Positions 1 to 5,123 of a DNA stretch of 5,123 nt are shown here, one piece after another; positions within the stretch are counted from its first letter, which is position 1, and each line of letters starts with the position of its first letter. The stretch is from contig VAXD01000090.1 in NCBI GenBank assembly GCA_005884155.1, positions 494-5,616 on the forward strand. The letters are read 5' to 3'. The notes under the pieces are model-generated. The model searched no databases. It saw only the letters and a program-made list of their open reading frames with translations, and was not told the origin of the DNA. The DNA is from Actinomycetota bacterium. Its GTDB lineage: Bacteria; Actinomycetota; Thermoleophilia; Gaiellales; Gaiellaceae. The translations under genes and the position numbers were made by a program.

Positions 1-220
1 CGAAGATCGTGAAGATCGAAGCGATCCCGGTGGCGGGCTTGCCGAATAGAACCTGGTCGAAGACAACCTTGAGCGGCCACGGCTCGGCGATGCGTGCGGC
101 TGCATAGAGGAGGCCGAAGGAAGCGCCTCCGGCGAGCGCGCCGCGGCGCTTGCGCACGTCCTTGCGAAAGTAGCGCCAGATCACGCGGACGCTGCGCCAG
201 CGGCTCTCCGCGCGCACCAT
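1..220 (-). CDS. ABC exporter subunit, N-terminal fragment (transmembrane domain start)
   Basis: The reading frame starts at ATG (220-218) and runs open off the left edge, giving 73 visible residues. It begins with a basic cytoplasmic stretch (residues 1-27, many Arg and Lys) with an RYFRKDVRKRRG segment. A hydrophobic, Ala/Gly/Leu-rich segment follows (about 28-43), then EPWPLKVVFDQVLFGKP (about 46-62) and another hydrophobic start (about 65-73). The 'PLKVVFDQVL' turn after the first membrane helix is typical of ABC exporters with fused membrane and ATPase domains (MsbA/multidrug/lipid type). The ATPase domain, with its Walker motifs, would lie outside the window, so the class is inferred from the N-terminus only. 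The ATG lies one base after the stop of the epimerase gene, and an AGGCGG site sits 9 nt upstream, so it belongs to the same operon. Its likely role is export of the glycan, glycolipid or glycosylated product made by the upstream enzymes. It could instead be another membrane protein; I consider that less likely. Confidence 0.72.
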   Translation of the reverse strand, partial: MVRAESRWRSVRVIWRYFRKDVRKRRGALAGGASFGLLYAAARIAEPWPLKVVFDQVLFGKPATGIASIFTIF

Positions 221-221
221 C

Positions 222-235
222 TCAGGCCACCGCCT
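222..235 (-). repeat. Junction repeat, copy 1 (stop codon plus RBS)
   Basis: The 14-bp sequence AGGCGGTGGCCTGA (minus strand) contains the last codons and TGA of the epimerase gene and the AGGCGG that probably serves as the ribosome-binding site of the ABC gene, 9 nt before its ATG. The identical 14 bp occur at the junction of the two glycosyltransferase genes. Confidence 0.8.
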
Positions 236-1181
236 CAGCGAGCTCGGTCGGGTTGCGCATCGCCGCCTGTACCTGGCGCGCGAGCCCCTGGCCCAGCATG
301 ACCTCGGGGCTGTAGCCGAGATCGCGCCTTGCGGCTGTCAGGTCGGCGGTCGTTCGGTACGCGTCGCCGCGGGCCGAGGGTGCGAAGCGGATCAAAGCTG
401 GACGGCCGGCCAGGCGCTCGATATGCGCGATCGCCTCGAGCAGCGTCGCGCTCTTTTCGCCGCTGACGTTGTAAACCGGCTCGGTGCTCAGCTCGGCCGC
501 GGCGATCGTCGCGGCGATCGCGTCGGTCACGTACGTGAAGTTGCGGGTTTGGCCGCCGTCGCCGAACACGCAGAGTGGTGCGCCCGCCAGGACCGCGCGG
601 ATGAACGACGCGAACGCCATCTCGGGCCTCTGCCGCGGCCCGTAGACGGTGAAGTAGCGGAGTGAGACCACCGAGACGCCGTGGACCCGGCGGTAAACAT
701 CGACGAGCTCTTCGCACGCGGCCTTCGTCAGGCCGTATGGCGAGACCGGCGCGAGGCGGTCGGACTCCCGCGCGGGCCGGCCGCTGAGGTCGCCGTAGAC
801 GGAGGACGAGGAGGCGAAGACGAACCGTGGGCGGCCGGCCTTCAGCGTCGCCTCGAGAAGCCGCTGCGTGGCGACGAGGTTGCGCCTCGCGTAGAGGTCG
901 AAGTCCTCGCCCCAGCTCGTCCGCACGCCGGGTTGAGCTGCGAGGTGGAAGACGATGTCGACTTCTTCCAGAAGCGTGTCCAGCGGGTCGTGCGTGAGGT
1001 CGAGACCTCTGAACTCGAGCCCGGCCGCGAGTGCGTCCGCGAGGTTCGCGCGCTTTCGGGCCGATTCGTAGTTGTCCGTGAAGCAGTCGACGCCGAGCAC
1101 GCGGTCGCCGCGGGCGAGGAGCGCCTCGCAAAGATGCGAGCCGATGAAGCCGGCGGCGCCGGTGACGAGGCAGCGCCTCAC
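222..1181 (-). CDS. NAD-dependent nucleotide-sugar epimerase (extended SDR, UDP-glucuronate/UDP-glucose 4-epimerase-like)
   Basis: Protein of 319 residues, the usual length for this family. A Rossmann fold opens with TGAAGFIGSHL (Gly8, Gly11, Gly14), and Asp32 at the end of the second strand suggests NAD rather than NADP. FTDNYESARKRANLA (34-48) resembles the loop in UDP-glucuronate 4-epimerases. HLAAQPGVRTSWGEDF (79-94), the catalytic Ser region FASSSSVYG (122-130, probably Ser125) and YGLTK (Tyr149, Lys153) give a complete SDR catalytic set. RYFTVYGPRQRPEMAF (175-190) and GDGGQTRNFTYV (207-218) are the sugar-nucleotide-binding motifs. The enzyme should invert C4 of a UDP-hexose or UDP-hexuronic acid in the cytoplasm, but the exact substrate cannot be read from sequence; a dehydratase or reductase role is less likely. 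The GTG start at 1181 is chosen because it begins exactly at the Rossmann strand, overlaps the upstream stop by four bases (GTGA) and has AGGGGAG upstream. A longer frame to 1298 only shadows the upstream gene. Confidence 0.93.
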   Translation of the reverse strand: MRRCLVTGAAGFIGSHLCEALLARGDRVLGVDCFTDNYESARKRANLADALAAGLEFRGLDLTHDPLDTLLEEVDIVFHLAAQPGVRTSWGEDFDLYARRNLVATQRLLEATLKAGRPRFVFASSSSVYGDLSGRPARESDRLAPVSPYGLTKAACEELVDVYRRVHGVSVVSLRYFTVYGPRQRPEMAFASFIRAVLAGAPLCVFGDGGQTRNFTYVTDAIAATIAAAELSTEPVYNVSGEKSATLLEAIAHIERLAGRPALIRFAPSARGDAYRTTADLTAARRDLGYSPEVMLGQGLARQVQAAMRNPTELAEAVA

Positions 1182-2290
1182 GCTGCGAGCTCCCCTGGCA
1201 GCACGCCGAGAGCGTCGAGCACGGCGCGTGCGTTTCGTTCCCACGAGTACGTCTCCAGCACATGCGCCCGGGCGCGGCTTCCGAGCTCCGAGGCCCATCC
1301 GCGGTTACGGGCGAGTTCTACGAGCGCGGTAGCAAGCCCGCTGGCGTCACCGGCGCGAACGAGCACGCCCCGCTCCCCCTCGCCGAGCAGCGCCGGGATC
1401 TCGCCGAGGGCAGAGGCGACCGGGCAGAGGCCGGCGGCCATGTACTCGAAGACTTTCAGCGGCGAGAAGTAGAAGCCGTCGAGCGGCAGGTAGGGCGCAA
1501 CCCCGGCGCTCCAGCCTCGCAAGCGTTCGATCGCTTCGGCATGCGGGAGCGCGCCGTGGACGACCAAGCGGTCTGCCGGCAAGCGCGCCTCGCGCACGAG
1601 GTTCTCGAGCGGCCCGCTGCCGACGACCTCCAGCCGCAGCGACGGCTCCTCGGCGAAGGCGACCGCGCAGGCCTCGAGCAGCGCCTCGACTCCGTGCCAG
1701 GCCTTCAGACTGCCGCAGAAGCCGGTCACGAACGCGCCGTCGGAGCGCTCGTGCCGCGGGCCAAACCGTTCAGGCGCGACTGCGTTGGGTACGACTTCGA
1801 CCCGCTCGGGCGCGACGCCCTCCGCCTCGAGCCAGCTCCGTAATGCGGGCGAGACGACGAGGATGCTGCTGGTGCTCCGGAAGACTGCACGCTCGATCTC
1901 CTCGGCAAGCACGGGATGGGGCAGCTTTCGGAAACGGCTGGCTTCGGCTCGCAGCGGCGCGTTCACCTCGAGCACGTGCGGGATCCCGAGCGTCGCGGCT
2001 GCCTCGACGCCGGCGGCGCTGAACAGCGAGTAGCGCTCGTAGATCGCCTCGGCGCCGAACAGCCGAGCGACATCGAGGACCGCCTCTCCCAGTGCGGCCA
2101 ACTCAGCCCGGAGGTCGAGATCGATCGGAGCATCAAGCGAGTCGCCGGCGGGCTCAGTCCGGGGAGAGGCGATCGCGACCTCGGCGCCTAGGTGGCTCAG
2201 CGCGGTTGCGAGCTCGCGCACGTGTACCGAGGCACCCTTGTGTCCGAGCACGGGTACCCCGGGATCGGCGGTGAGGTAAAGCAGCCGCAT
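1178..2290 (-). CDS. GT4-family glycosyltransferase (second transferase of the operon)
   Basis: Protein of 370 residues with a two-domain GT-B fold. The N-terminal half begins MRLLYLTADPGVPVLG, followed by GHKGASVHVREL (16-27), which matches the Gly-rich acceptor-side loop of GT4 enzymes, then IYERYSLFS (83-91) and LEVNAPL (107-113). The linker has VVPNAV (166-171). The C-terminal donor domain holds GFCGSLKAWHG (190-200, Lys196 being the expected phosphate contact), VVGSGP (222-227) and FYFSPLKVFEYMAAG (273-287). Glu282 is the second acid of the usual EX7E motif; the first acid is replaced (Tyr274), a variation seen in members with an SPLK motif. It should transfer a sugar from a nucleotide donor to a lipid-linked or glycan acceptor on the cytoplasmic face; donor and acceptor are unknown. 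The ATG shares its A with the TGA of the preceding transferase gene (TGATG), which implies coupled translation. The open frame upstream to 2770 is only a shadow of that gene. Confidence 0.92.
   Translation of the reverse strand: MRLLYLTADPGVPVLGHKGASVHVRELATALSHLGAEVAIASPRTEPAGDSLDAPIDLDLRAELAALGEAVLDVARLFGAEAIYERYSLFSAAGVEAAATLGIPHVLEVNAPLRAEASRFRKLPHPVLAEEIERAVFRSTSSILVVSPALRSWLEAEGVAPERVEVVPNAVAPERFGPRHERSDGAFVTGFCGSLKAWHGVEALLEACAVAFAEEPSLRLEVVGSGPLENLVREARLPADRLVVHGALPHAEAIERLRGWSAGVAPYLPLDGFYFSPLKVFEYMAAGLCPVASALGEIPALLGEGERGVLVRAGDASGLATALVELARNRGWASELGSRARAHVLETYSWERNARAVLDALGVLPGELAA
1190..1196 (-). promoter_or_regulatory. Ribosome-binding site of epimerase gene
   Basis: AGGGGAG on the minus strand lies 8 nt before GTG 1181. 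It is the best Shine-Dalgarno match among the genes here and decides the GTG start over the longer upstream frame. Confidence 0.75.
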
Positions 2291-2303
2291 CAGGCCACCG
2301 CCT
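2290..2303 (-). repeat. Junction repeat, copy 2 (stop codon plus RBS)
   Basis: The same 14 bp as at 222-235. Here they form the end (AVA, stop) of the first glycosyltransferase gene, and AGGCGG lies 7 nt before the ATG of the second. Both proteins therefore end in Ala-Val-Ala encoded by the same bases. Confidence 0.8.
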
Positions 2304-3558
2304 GCAAGGGCCCGCGGCGCTTGTCGTGGGACGCGCCGACGATGCCCGCGTCGATGAGCGCGTCGACCACGCGCGGCAGGTTGGCGCTTCGTTCGAAGCG
2401 CTCGGCAACCCGGTCGCGACCTGCTTGCCCGATGCGCTCGCGAAGGTTCGGGTCCTGAAGCAGCTCGCCGAGGTTCTCGGCGAGCGCGGCCGCGTCGTCC
2501 TGGTCGGCGAGCAGACCGGATTCCCCGTCCACGACGGCCTCGACGATCCCGGCGAGCCTCGTGCTCACGACCGGCAGGCCGTGCGCCATGGCCTCGAGGA
2601 TGACGTTCGGGAGCCCGTCCTGGTCGCCGTTGGCGAGCTTGCGACACGGAAGGGCAAAGACGTCTGCGCGCTGATACTCGGCCTGGAGCTCGCTCTCGCT
2701 GAGCGGCCCGAGGAAAGCGACGCGGTCGCCCAAGCCCACCTCGTGGACGAGTCGCTGCAACCTGGCCCACTCCGGCCCCTCGCCCGCCAGCCGGACGGTG
2801 AACTCGAGGCCACGGTCACGGAGCTGCGCCGCCGCGAGCAGCAGCGTCTCGTGCCCCTTCTTCTCCACGAGGCGGCCGACCGCCAAAACGCGCGGCCTGT
2901 CGCCGGGATGCCGGGAGGGCGGCGGATCCTTCAACTCGACGCCGTGGTAGGCCAGCCGCACCGGAGTCCGGCCGCCGGCGAGTGCCGCCAGGTGCGCCCT
3001 CGAGTCCTCGGTGCACGTCAATACAACCTCGGCGTCGCGTACCTTCCGCGCCAGCTCGTCGTCCGGTGTCAGCCAGATGTCCTTGGCGTGGGCGGAAAGC
3101 GCGTACGGGACGCCGGCCAGCAACGCGGCGAGCCGACCGATGGTCGCCGGCTTGTGTGCGAAGTGGATATAGAGCGGTGGGGAGCCGAGCCGGGCGATGC
3201 GGTGCGCGAGCAACGCCGACCTGGCACCAAGGGAGCGCGAGAACTCGGGCGAGGCGAGGGCGTCGGCGAGCGCGTTCAGATAGCCGATCCGGCGCTGGAG
3301 GAAGAGCGCGGTGTGGGCAAGACGGACGCGGAGCCGCTGGTGCGCCACGGGGCTCTCCGGCAGGTACTCGACCGGCGCGCGCAGCTGGGAGAGCGCCTCC
3401 TGTTGCACGACTTCATCGGGCCGCCGGAGCGCGAACACGTGGAGGCTCAAACCCCGCCGCTCCAGCTCCAGCAGCTCCTGGAGCACGAAGGTCTCCGAGA
3501 GCCGCGGAAAGCCGTTGACGAGCACGACGAGGTCCGTTGAACGGGCAGGCGCCTTCAT
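2290..3558 (-). CDS. GT4-family glycosyltransferase, colanic-acid WcaL-like (first gene of glycan operon)
   Basis: Protein of 422 residues from the ATG at 3558. The N-terminus VVLVNGFPRLSETFVLQEL (11-29) is the hallmark of the WcaL/AmsK/CpsK-like GT4 group. It is followed by IHFAHKPATIGRLAALLAGVP (131-151), SAHAKDIWL (155-163), CTEDSRAHL (182-190) and YHGVEL (204-209). The donor domain has VGRLVEKKGHETLL (227-240, Lys233/Lys234 near the phosphates), LAGEGPEW (257-264) and DGLPNVILEAMAHGLPVVST (314-333), in which Asp314 replaces the first Glu of EX7E and Glu322 is the second. The enzyme should transfer a sugar from a nucleotide donor to a polysaccharide or lipid-linked intermediate on the inner face of the membrane. 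The start is uncertain. The frame stays open to a TTG at 3642, giving 28 more residues that look non-conserved, and no Shine-Dalgarno site precedes either codon. Homology begins near residue 9, so ATG 3558 is preferred; a GTG at codon 12 is also possible. Confidence 0.92.
   Translation of the reverse strand: MKAPARSTDLVVLVNGFPRLSETFVLQELLELERRGLSLHVFALRRPDEVVQQEALSQLRAPVEYLPESPVAHQRLRVRLAHTALFLQRRIGYLNALADALASPEFSRSLGARSALLAHRIARLGSPPLYIHFAHKPATIGRLAALLAGVPYALSAHAKDIWLTPDDELARKVRDAEVVLTCTEDSRAHLAALAGGRTPVRLAYHGVELKDPPPSRHPGDRPRVLAVGRLVEKKGHETLLLAAAQLRDRGLEFTVRLAGEGPEWARLQRLVHEVGLGDRVAFLGPLSESELQAEYQRADVFALPCRKLANGDQDGLPNVILEAMAHGLPVVSTRLAGIVEAVVDGESGLLADQDDAAALAENLGELLQDPNLRERIGQAGRDRVAERFERSANLPRVVDALIDAGIVGASHDKRRGPLQAVA
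3534..3544. promoter_or_regulatory. Dyad element CCGTT-G-AACGG (copy A), candidate operator
   Basis: Perfect 5-bp arms surround a single central base. The element lies inside codons 5-9 of the first glycosyltransferase gene (counting from ATG 3558). A near copy lies 30 bp away on the other side of the start codon. Being inside codons, it may simply encode the repeated residues RSTDL; an operator role is inferred from its symmetry and pairing. Confidence 0.3.
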
Positions 3559-3563
3559 AAGGT

Positions 3564-3574
3564 CCGTTGATCGG
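3564..3574. promoter_or_regulatory. Dyad element CCGTT-G-ATCGG (copy B), candidate operator
   Basis: This matches copy A in 10 of 11 positions; the one change breaks one pair of the dyad. It sits 5-15 bp upstream of the preferred ATG, centre-to-centre 30 bp from copy A, which is close to three helical turns. In this position a bound protein could block transcription, or the RNA could affect initiation at a start that has no visible Shine-Dalgarno site. Confidence 0.3.
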
Positions 3575-3628
3575 TCTGGGCGAGCGTTCGGTTGAGGGAG
3601 AGTAGCGCCGTACGTACTTGAACCGAGT

Positions 3629-3645
3629 GTTTTGCGCGACAAAAC
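3629..3645. promoter_or_regulatory. Inverted repeat GTTTTG-N5-CAAAAC, candidate operator
   Basis: Perfect 6-bp arms (3629-3634 and 3640-3645) are separated by CGCGA. The arms are A+T-rich in an otherwise G+C-rich window, and the element lies about 70-90 bp upstream of the preferred glycosyltransferase ATG, a normal place for a transcription factor site. The spacing suits a dimeric regulator, possibly the neighbouring NarL-type protein or another. No experimental consensus is matched, so the regulator is unknown. Confidence 0.35.
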
Positions 3646-3675
3646 TTGCAGTCTGCGCGCGTTTCAGCATATGTC

Positions 3676-3705
3676 CGAGCCGCCGGTGCGCGGCCCGGCA
3701 CCTCG
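3676..3705 (-). terminator. G+C-rich hairpin after response regulator, possible weak terminator
   Basis: Read on the minus strand, 5 bp (GCCGG/CCGGC) with an 8-nt loop stack on a U-G pair, one mismatch and a further 4 bp (CGAG/CTCG). It begins about 10 nt after the TGA of the regulator gene. No T-run follows, so it is not a standard intrinsic terminator. It could be a partial terminator, an mRNA-stabilising hairpin, or chance in G+C-rich DNA. Confidence 0.3.
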
Positions 3706-3715
3706 AAGACGCTGA

Positions 3716-4417
3716 TCAGTTCTTCAGCAGAGGTCGAGCTCGAGCAAGGCCACGCAGCCTACGCTCGGATCCCACGGCCCCTGATTCGTAGGCGAAGACG
3801 ACCGCCTGTACACGGTCCCGGAGCCCAAGCTTGAGCAAGACGCGGGCGACGTGCGTCTTGACCGTCCCCTCGGAGACGAACAGCTCGCGCGCGATCTCGG
3901 CGTTCGAGAGGCCGCGTGCGACGAGGTGGAAGACTTCCCGTTCCCGCTCGGTCAGCTCGTCGAGCTTCGCCAGGAGCTCGCTCCTGACGACGTGTGTGCC
4001 GGCGAACTCTGCGATCACGGTACGCGTGACGGCGGGGTCGAGCAGGGCGTCGCCGCGGCCGACGGCGTGAACGGCCGCCAGGAGCTGCTCCGGCGGGGCG
4101 TCCTTGAGCAGGAAGCCGCTGGCGCCGGCCCGCAGGGCTTCGAACACGTACTCGTCGAGGCCGAAGGTTGTAAGGACGAGCACGCGCGAGCGGCCGGCGT
4201 CGCCGACGAGCAGTCGTGTCGCCTCGAGACCGTCGAGCTTCGGCATGCGAATGTCCATCAGGACGACGTCCGGGTCGAGCTTCCGTGCGAGCGCAACGGC
4301 CTCCTCGCCGTCGGCGGCCTCGCCGGCGACAACGATCTCGGGGTCGCCTTCGAGGATCTTCCGGAAGCCTGCGCGCACGAGCGACTGGTCGTCGGCCACG
4401 AGCACGCGGACACTCAC
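3716..4417 (-). CDS. NarL/FixJ-family response regulator
   Basis: Protein of 233 residues. The receiver domain (about 3-120) shows the acidic pair Asp9-Asp10, the phosphoacceptor Asp55 in VVLMDIRMPKLDG, the switch Thr83 in VLVLTTF and Lys105 in GFLLKD. The C-terminal LuxR-type helix-turn-helix (about 152-213) has LTEREREVFHLVARGLSNAEIARELFVSEGTVKTHVARVLLKLGLRDR, with the normal spacing. It should be phosphorylated by the kinase encoded just upstream and then bind DNA, probably as a dimer, to control transcription. GTG at 4417 is the start: it overlaps the kinase stop by four bases (GTGA), has a weak GAGG (4423-4426) six bases upstream, and the receiver begins at once. The family usually ends soon after FAYESG, but here 20 more Arg/Leu-rich residues (214-233) follow with much lower G/C at third positions than the rest. 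Its targets cannot be read from the sequence. Confidence 0.95.
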   Translation of the reverse strand: MSVRVLVADDQSLVRAGFRKILEGDPEIVVAGEAADGEEAVALARKLDPDVVLMDIRMPKLDGLEATRLLVGDAGRSRVLVLTTFGLDEYVFEALRAGASGFLLKDAPPEQLLAAVHAVGRGDALLDPAVTRTVIAEFAGTHVVRSELLAKLDELTEREREVFHLVARGLSNAEIARELFVSEGTVKTHVARVLLKLGLRDRVQAVVFAYESGAVGSERRLRGLARARPLLKN

Positions 4418-5123
4418 GTCGGCCTCGGCTGCAGCGGGATCTCCGCCCGAACGGCAAACCCGCCGCCGTTTTGCCTGCCTGCGTTGAACTGGCCGCCGTA
4501 GAGCGCGACTCGCTCGCGCATCCCGACGAGGCCATGCCCGCCGTTCTCGTGTTGCCCGTGGCCGCGCCCGTCGTCGACGATCTCGAGGAGCAGGCCCTCG
4601 GCGCCAGAGCGGACGAGCACCGAGGCGCGCGCGGGGCCCGCGTGCTTGAGAACGTTGGTGAGCGCTTCCTGGACGACGCGGTAGGCGCAGAGCGCGACGT
4701 CCGCGGGAATCTCTTGCTGCCCGTCCTCGATCCGGAGCTCGACCGGCACACCGGCGTCCCGGACCTGATCGACAAGCGTGCCGAGCGCGTCGAGGGACGG
4801 CTGCGGCGCCCGGTCCGCGGGCGAGCCCGTTCGCAGGAGCGCGAAGACCCTGCGCATCTCGGCGAGAGCCTCCCGCCCTGTGCGTTCGATCGCCGCGAGG
4901 GCCTCGGCCGGCGCCGCCCGCTCGCTGCCGAGGGCGCTGCGCTCCGCCGCGGCCTGCACGACCATCACGCTGACGCTGTGCGAGAGGAGGTCGTGGAGCT
5001 CGCGCGCGATCCGGGTCCGCTCCTCCGCCGCGGCAACCCGCGCGCCGGCCTTGCTCTCGCGCTCGAGCGCCGCGGCGCGTTCCTCGACGGCCTCGGCGTA
5101 CAGCTGCCGCTGACGGACGAGCC
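4414..5123 (-). CDS. Sensor histidine kinase, NarL/DesK type, C-terminal part (5' end outside window)
   Basis: The frame is open to the right edge, giving 235 visible residues; the gene starts outside the window. A GTG at 4968 is internal, because the catalytic His lies upstream of it. Visible residues 7-32 are Glu/Ala/Arg-rich and probably form a coiled coil leading from the membrane or sensor part. The HisKA_3 dimerisation and phosphoacceptor box is EERTRIARELHDLLSHSVS (33-51), with phosphorylated His43 followed by Asp44. The HATPase_c domain shows the N box YRVVQEALTNVLKHA (about 147-161, Asn156), the G1 box VDDGRG (182-187) and the G2 box GHGLVGMRERV (195-205). It should autophosphorylate on His43 and pass phosphate to the response regulator encoded next, with a GTGA overlap between the genes. 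The sensor domain and any membrane helices are not visible, so the signal is unknown. Family relatives include DesK and LiaS. Confidence 0.95.
   Translation of the reverse strand, partial: LVRQRQLYAEAVEERAAALERESKAGARVAAAEERTRIARELHDLLSHSVSVMVVQAAAERSALGSERAAPAEALAAIERTGREALAEMRRVFALLRTGSPADRAPQPSLDALGTLVDQVRDAGVPVELRIEDGQQEIPADVALCAYRVVQEALTNVLKHAGPARASVLVRSGAEGLLLEIVDDGRGHGQHENGGHGLVGMRERVALYGGQFNAGRQNGGGFAVRAEIPLQPRPT

Larger units (their letters stand above)
3530..3574. repeat. 15-bp direct repeat pair flanking a start codon
   Basis: Positions 3530-3544 and 3560-3574 read AGGTCCGTTGANCGG, identical but for one base. If translation began at the TTG at 3642 the repeat would encode RSTDL twice, ten residues apart, in frame. 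It could therefore be a small local duplication rather than a regulatory pair. Confidence 0.7.
3559..3715. other. Intergenic region between response regulator and glycan operon
   Basis: This 157-bp stretch is the only true gap in the window. It is more A+T-rich than the genes, especially around 3605-3675. It holds a hairpin after the regulator stop (3676-3705), the inverted repeat GTTTTG-N5-CAAAAC (3629-3645), an 8-bp palindrome GTACGTAC (3610-3617) and one of two dyad elements at the start of the glycosyltransferase gene. I searched the minus strand for -35/-10 pairs. TTGTCG (3642-3637) is a fair -35, but nothing like TATAAT lies 16-18 bp further on, and TATGCT (3671-3666) has no matching -35. 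I therefore mark no promoter, although the operon promoter probably lies here. If the TTG at 3642 were the true start, 3559-3642 would be coding. Confidence 0.6.

Noticed and set aside
681..1472. Long plus-strand open frame of 263 codons opposite the epimerase and glycosyltransferase genes
   Set aside because: It is composed of Arg/Ala/Glu-rich sequence with no recognisable domain and lies antisense to two genes with full family motifs. Such frames are common in G+C-rich DNA.
2601..2640. Loss of catalytic acid in the first glycosyltransferase (Asp in place of the first Glu of EX7E)
   Set aside because: Asp at this place occurs in the WcaL-like group, and the second Glu and surrounding motif are intact, so there is no reason to suspect an inactive enzyme.
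2326..3540. 404-codon plus-strand open frame opposite the first glycosyltransferase
   Set aside because: It mirrors the minus-strand gene in the third-position-biased antisense frame, has no motif or RBS, and the minus-strand product is a clear GT4 enzyme.
3588..3626. TCGGTT ... AACCGA inverted repeat across the gap
   Set aside because: Six-base arms 27 bases apart are too weak to support either a hairpin or an operator.
3413..3670. Possible leader peptide or small gene of 85 codons starting MLKRAQTASF
   Set aside because: It starts in the gap but most of it runs out of frame through the glycosyltransferase gene, with no Shine-Dalgarno site. The first part cannot be ruled out but has no positive support.
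3637..3671. Sigma-70 promoter using TTGTCG or TATGCT
   Set aside because: Neither hexamer has a partner at 16-18 bp, so they are isolated partial matches.
3712..3719. CTGATCAG perfect palindrome at the response regulator stop
   Set aside because: Only 8 bp and overlapping the stop codon; expected by chance and without a further copy.
3759..4775. 338-codon minus-strand frame overlapping the kinase and regulator
   Set aside because: It is Arg/Ser/Pro-rich, of the kind produced by reading G+C-rich genes out of frame, and it overlaps two well-supported genes throughout.

Overview
The window is G+C rich (about two thirds by eye), with strong G/C at third codon positions, GTG starts and tightly packed genes. 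This suggests an actinobacterial genome (Actinomycetota). The overlap of gene ends and the style of the glycosyltransferases and NarL-type kinase would fit a soil actinobacterial lineage, but I cannot name a genus from sequence alone. All six genes that I can support are on the minus strand, so transcription runs from high to low coordinates. The two end genes are cut by the window edges.

Right-hand part (about 3716-5123): a two-component system. A NarL/DesK-type sensor histidine kinase, whose N-terminus lies outside the window, is followed by a NarL/FixJ-type response regulator. They overlap by four bases (GTGA), so they are very probably co-translated. The last 20 codons of the regulator have a base composition unlike the rest of the gene.

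Middle (3559-3715): the only non-coding gap, 157 bp. It holds a G+C-rich hairpin just after the regulator, a more A+T-rich patch with a clean inverted repeat (GTTTTG-N5-CAAAAC), and two near-identical 11-bp dyad elements that flank the start codon of the next gene, 30 bp apart. I found no convincing sigma-70 promoter or Shine-Dalgarno site there.

Left-hand part (1-3558): a compact four-gene operon for making and probably exporting a glycan or glycoconjugate. It comprises a GT4 glycosyltransferase of the colanic-acid WcaL type, a second GT4 glycosyltransferase, an extended-SDR nucleotide-sugar epimerase resembling UDP-glucuronate/UDP-glucose 4-epimerases, and the first 73 residues of what looks like an ABC exporter subunit. 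Junctions are a 1-nt overlap, a 4-nt overlap and a 1-nt gap. The epimerase would supply a sugar nucleotide, the two transferases would build the glycan, and the ABC protein would move the product or its lipid-linked form across the membrane. Whether the adjacent two-component system controls this operon is a reasonable guess that the sequence alone does not prove. Nothing here is a clearly new system. The most interesting signals are the paired dyads at the operon head and a 14-bp sequence repeated at two gene junctions.
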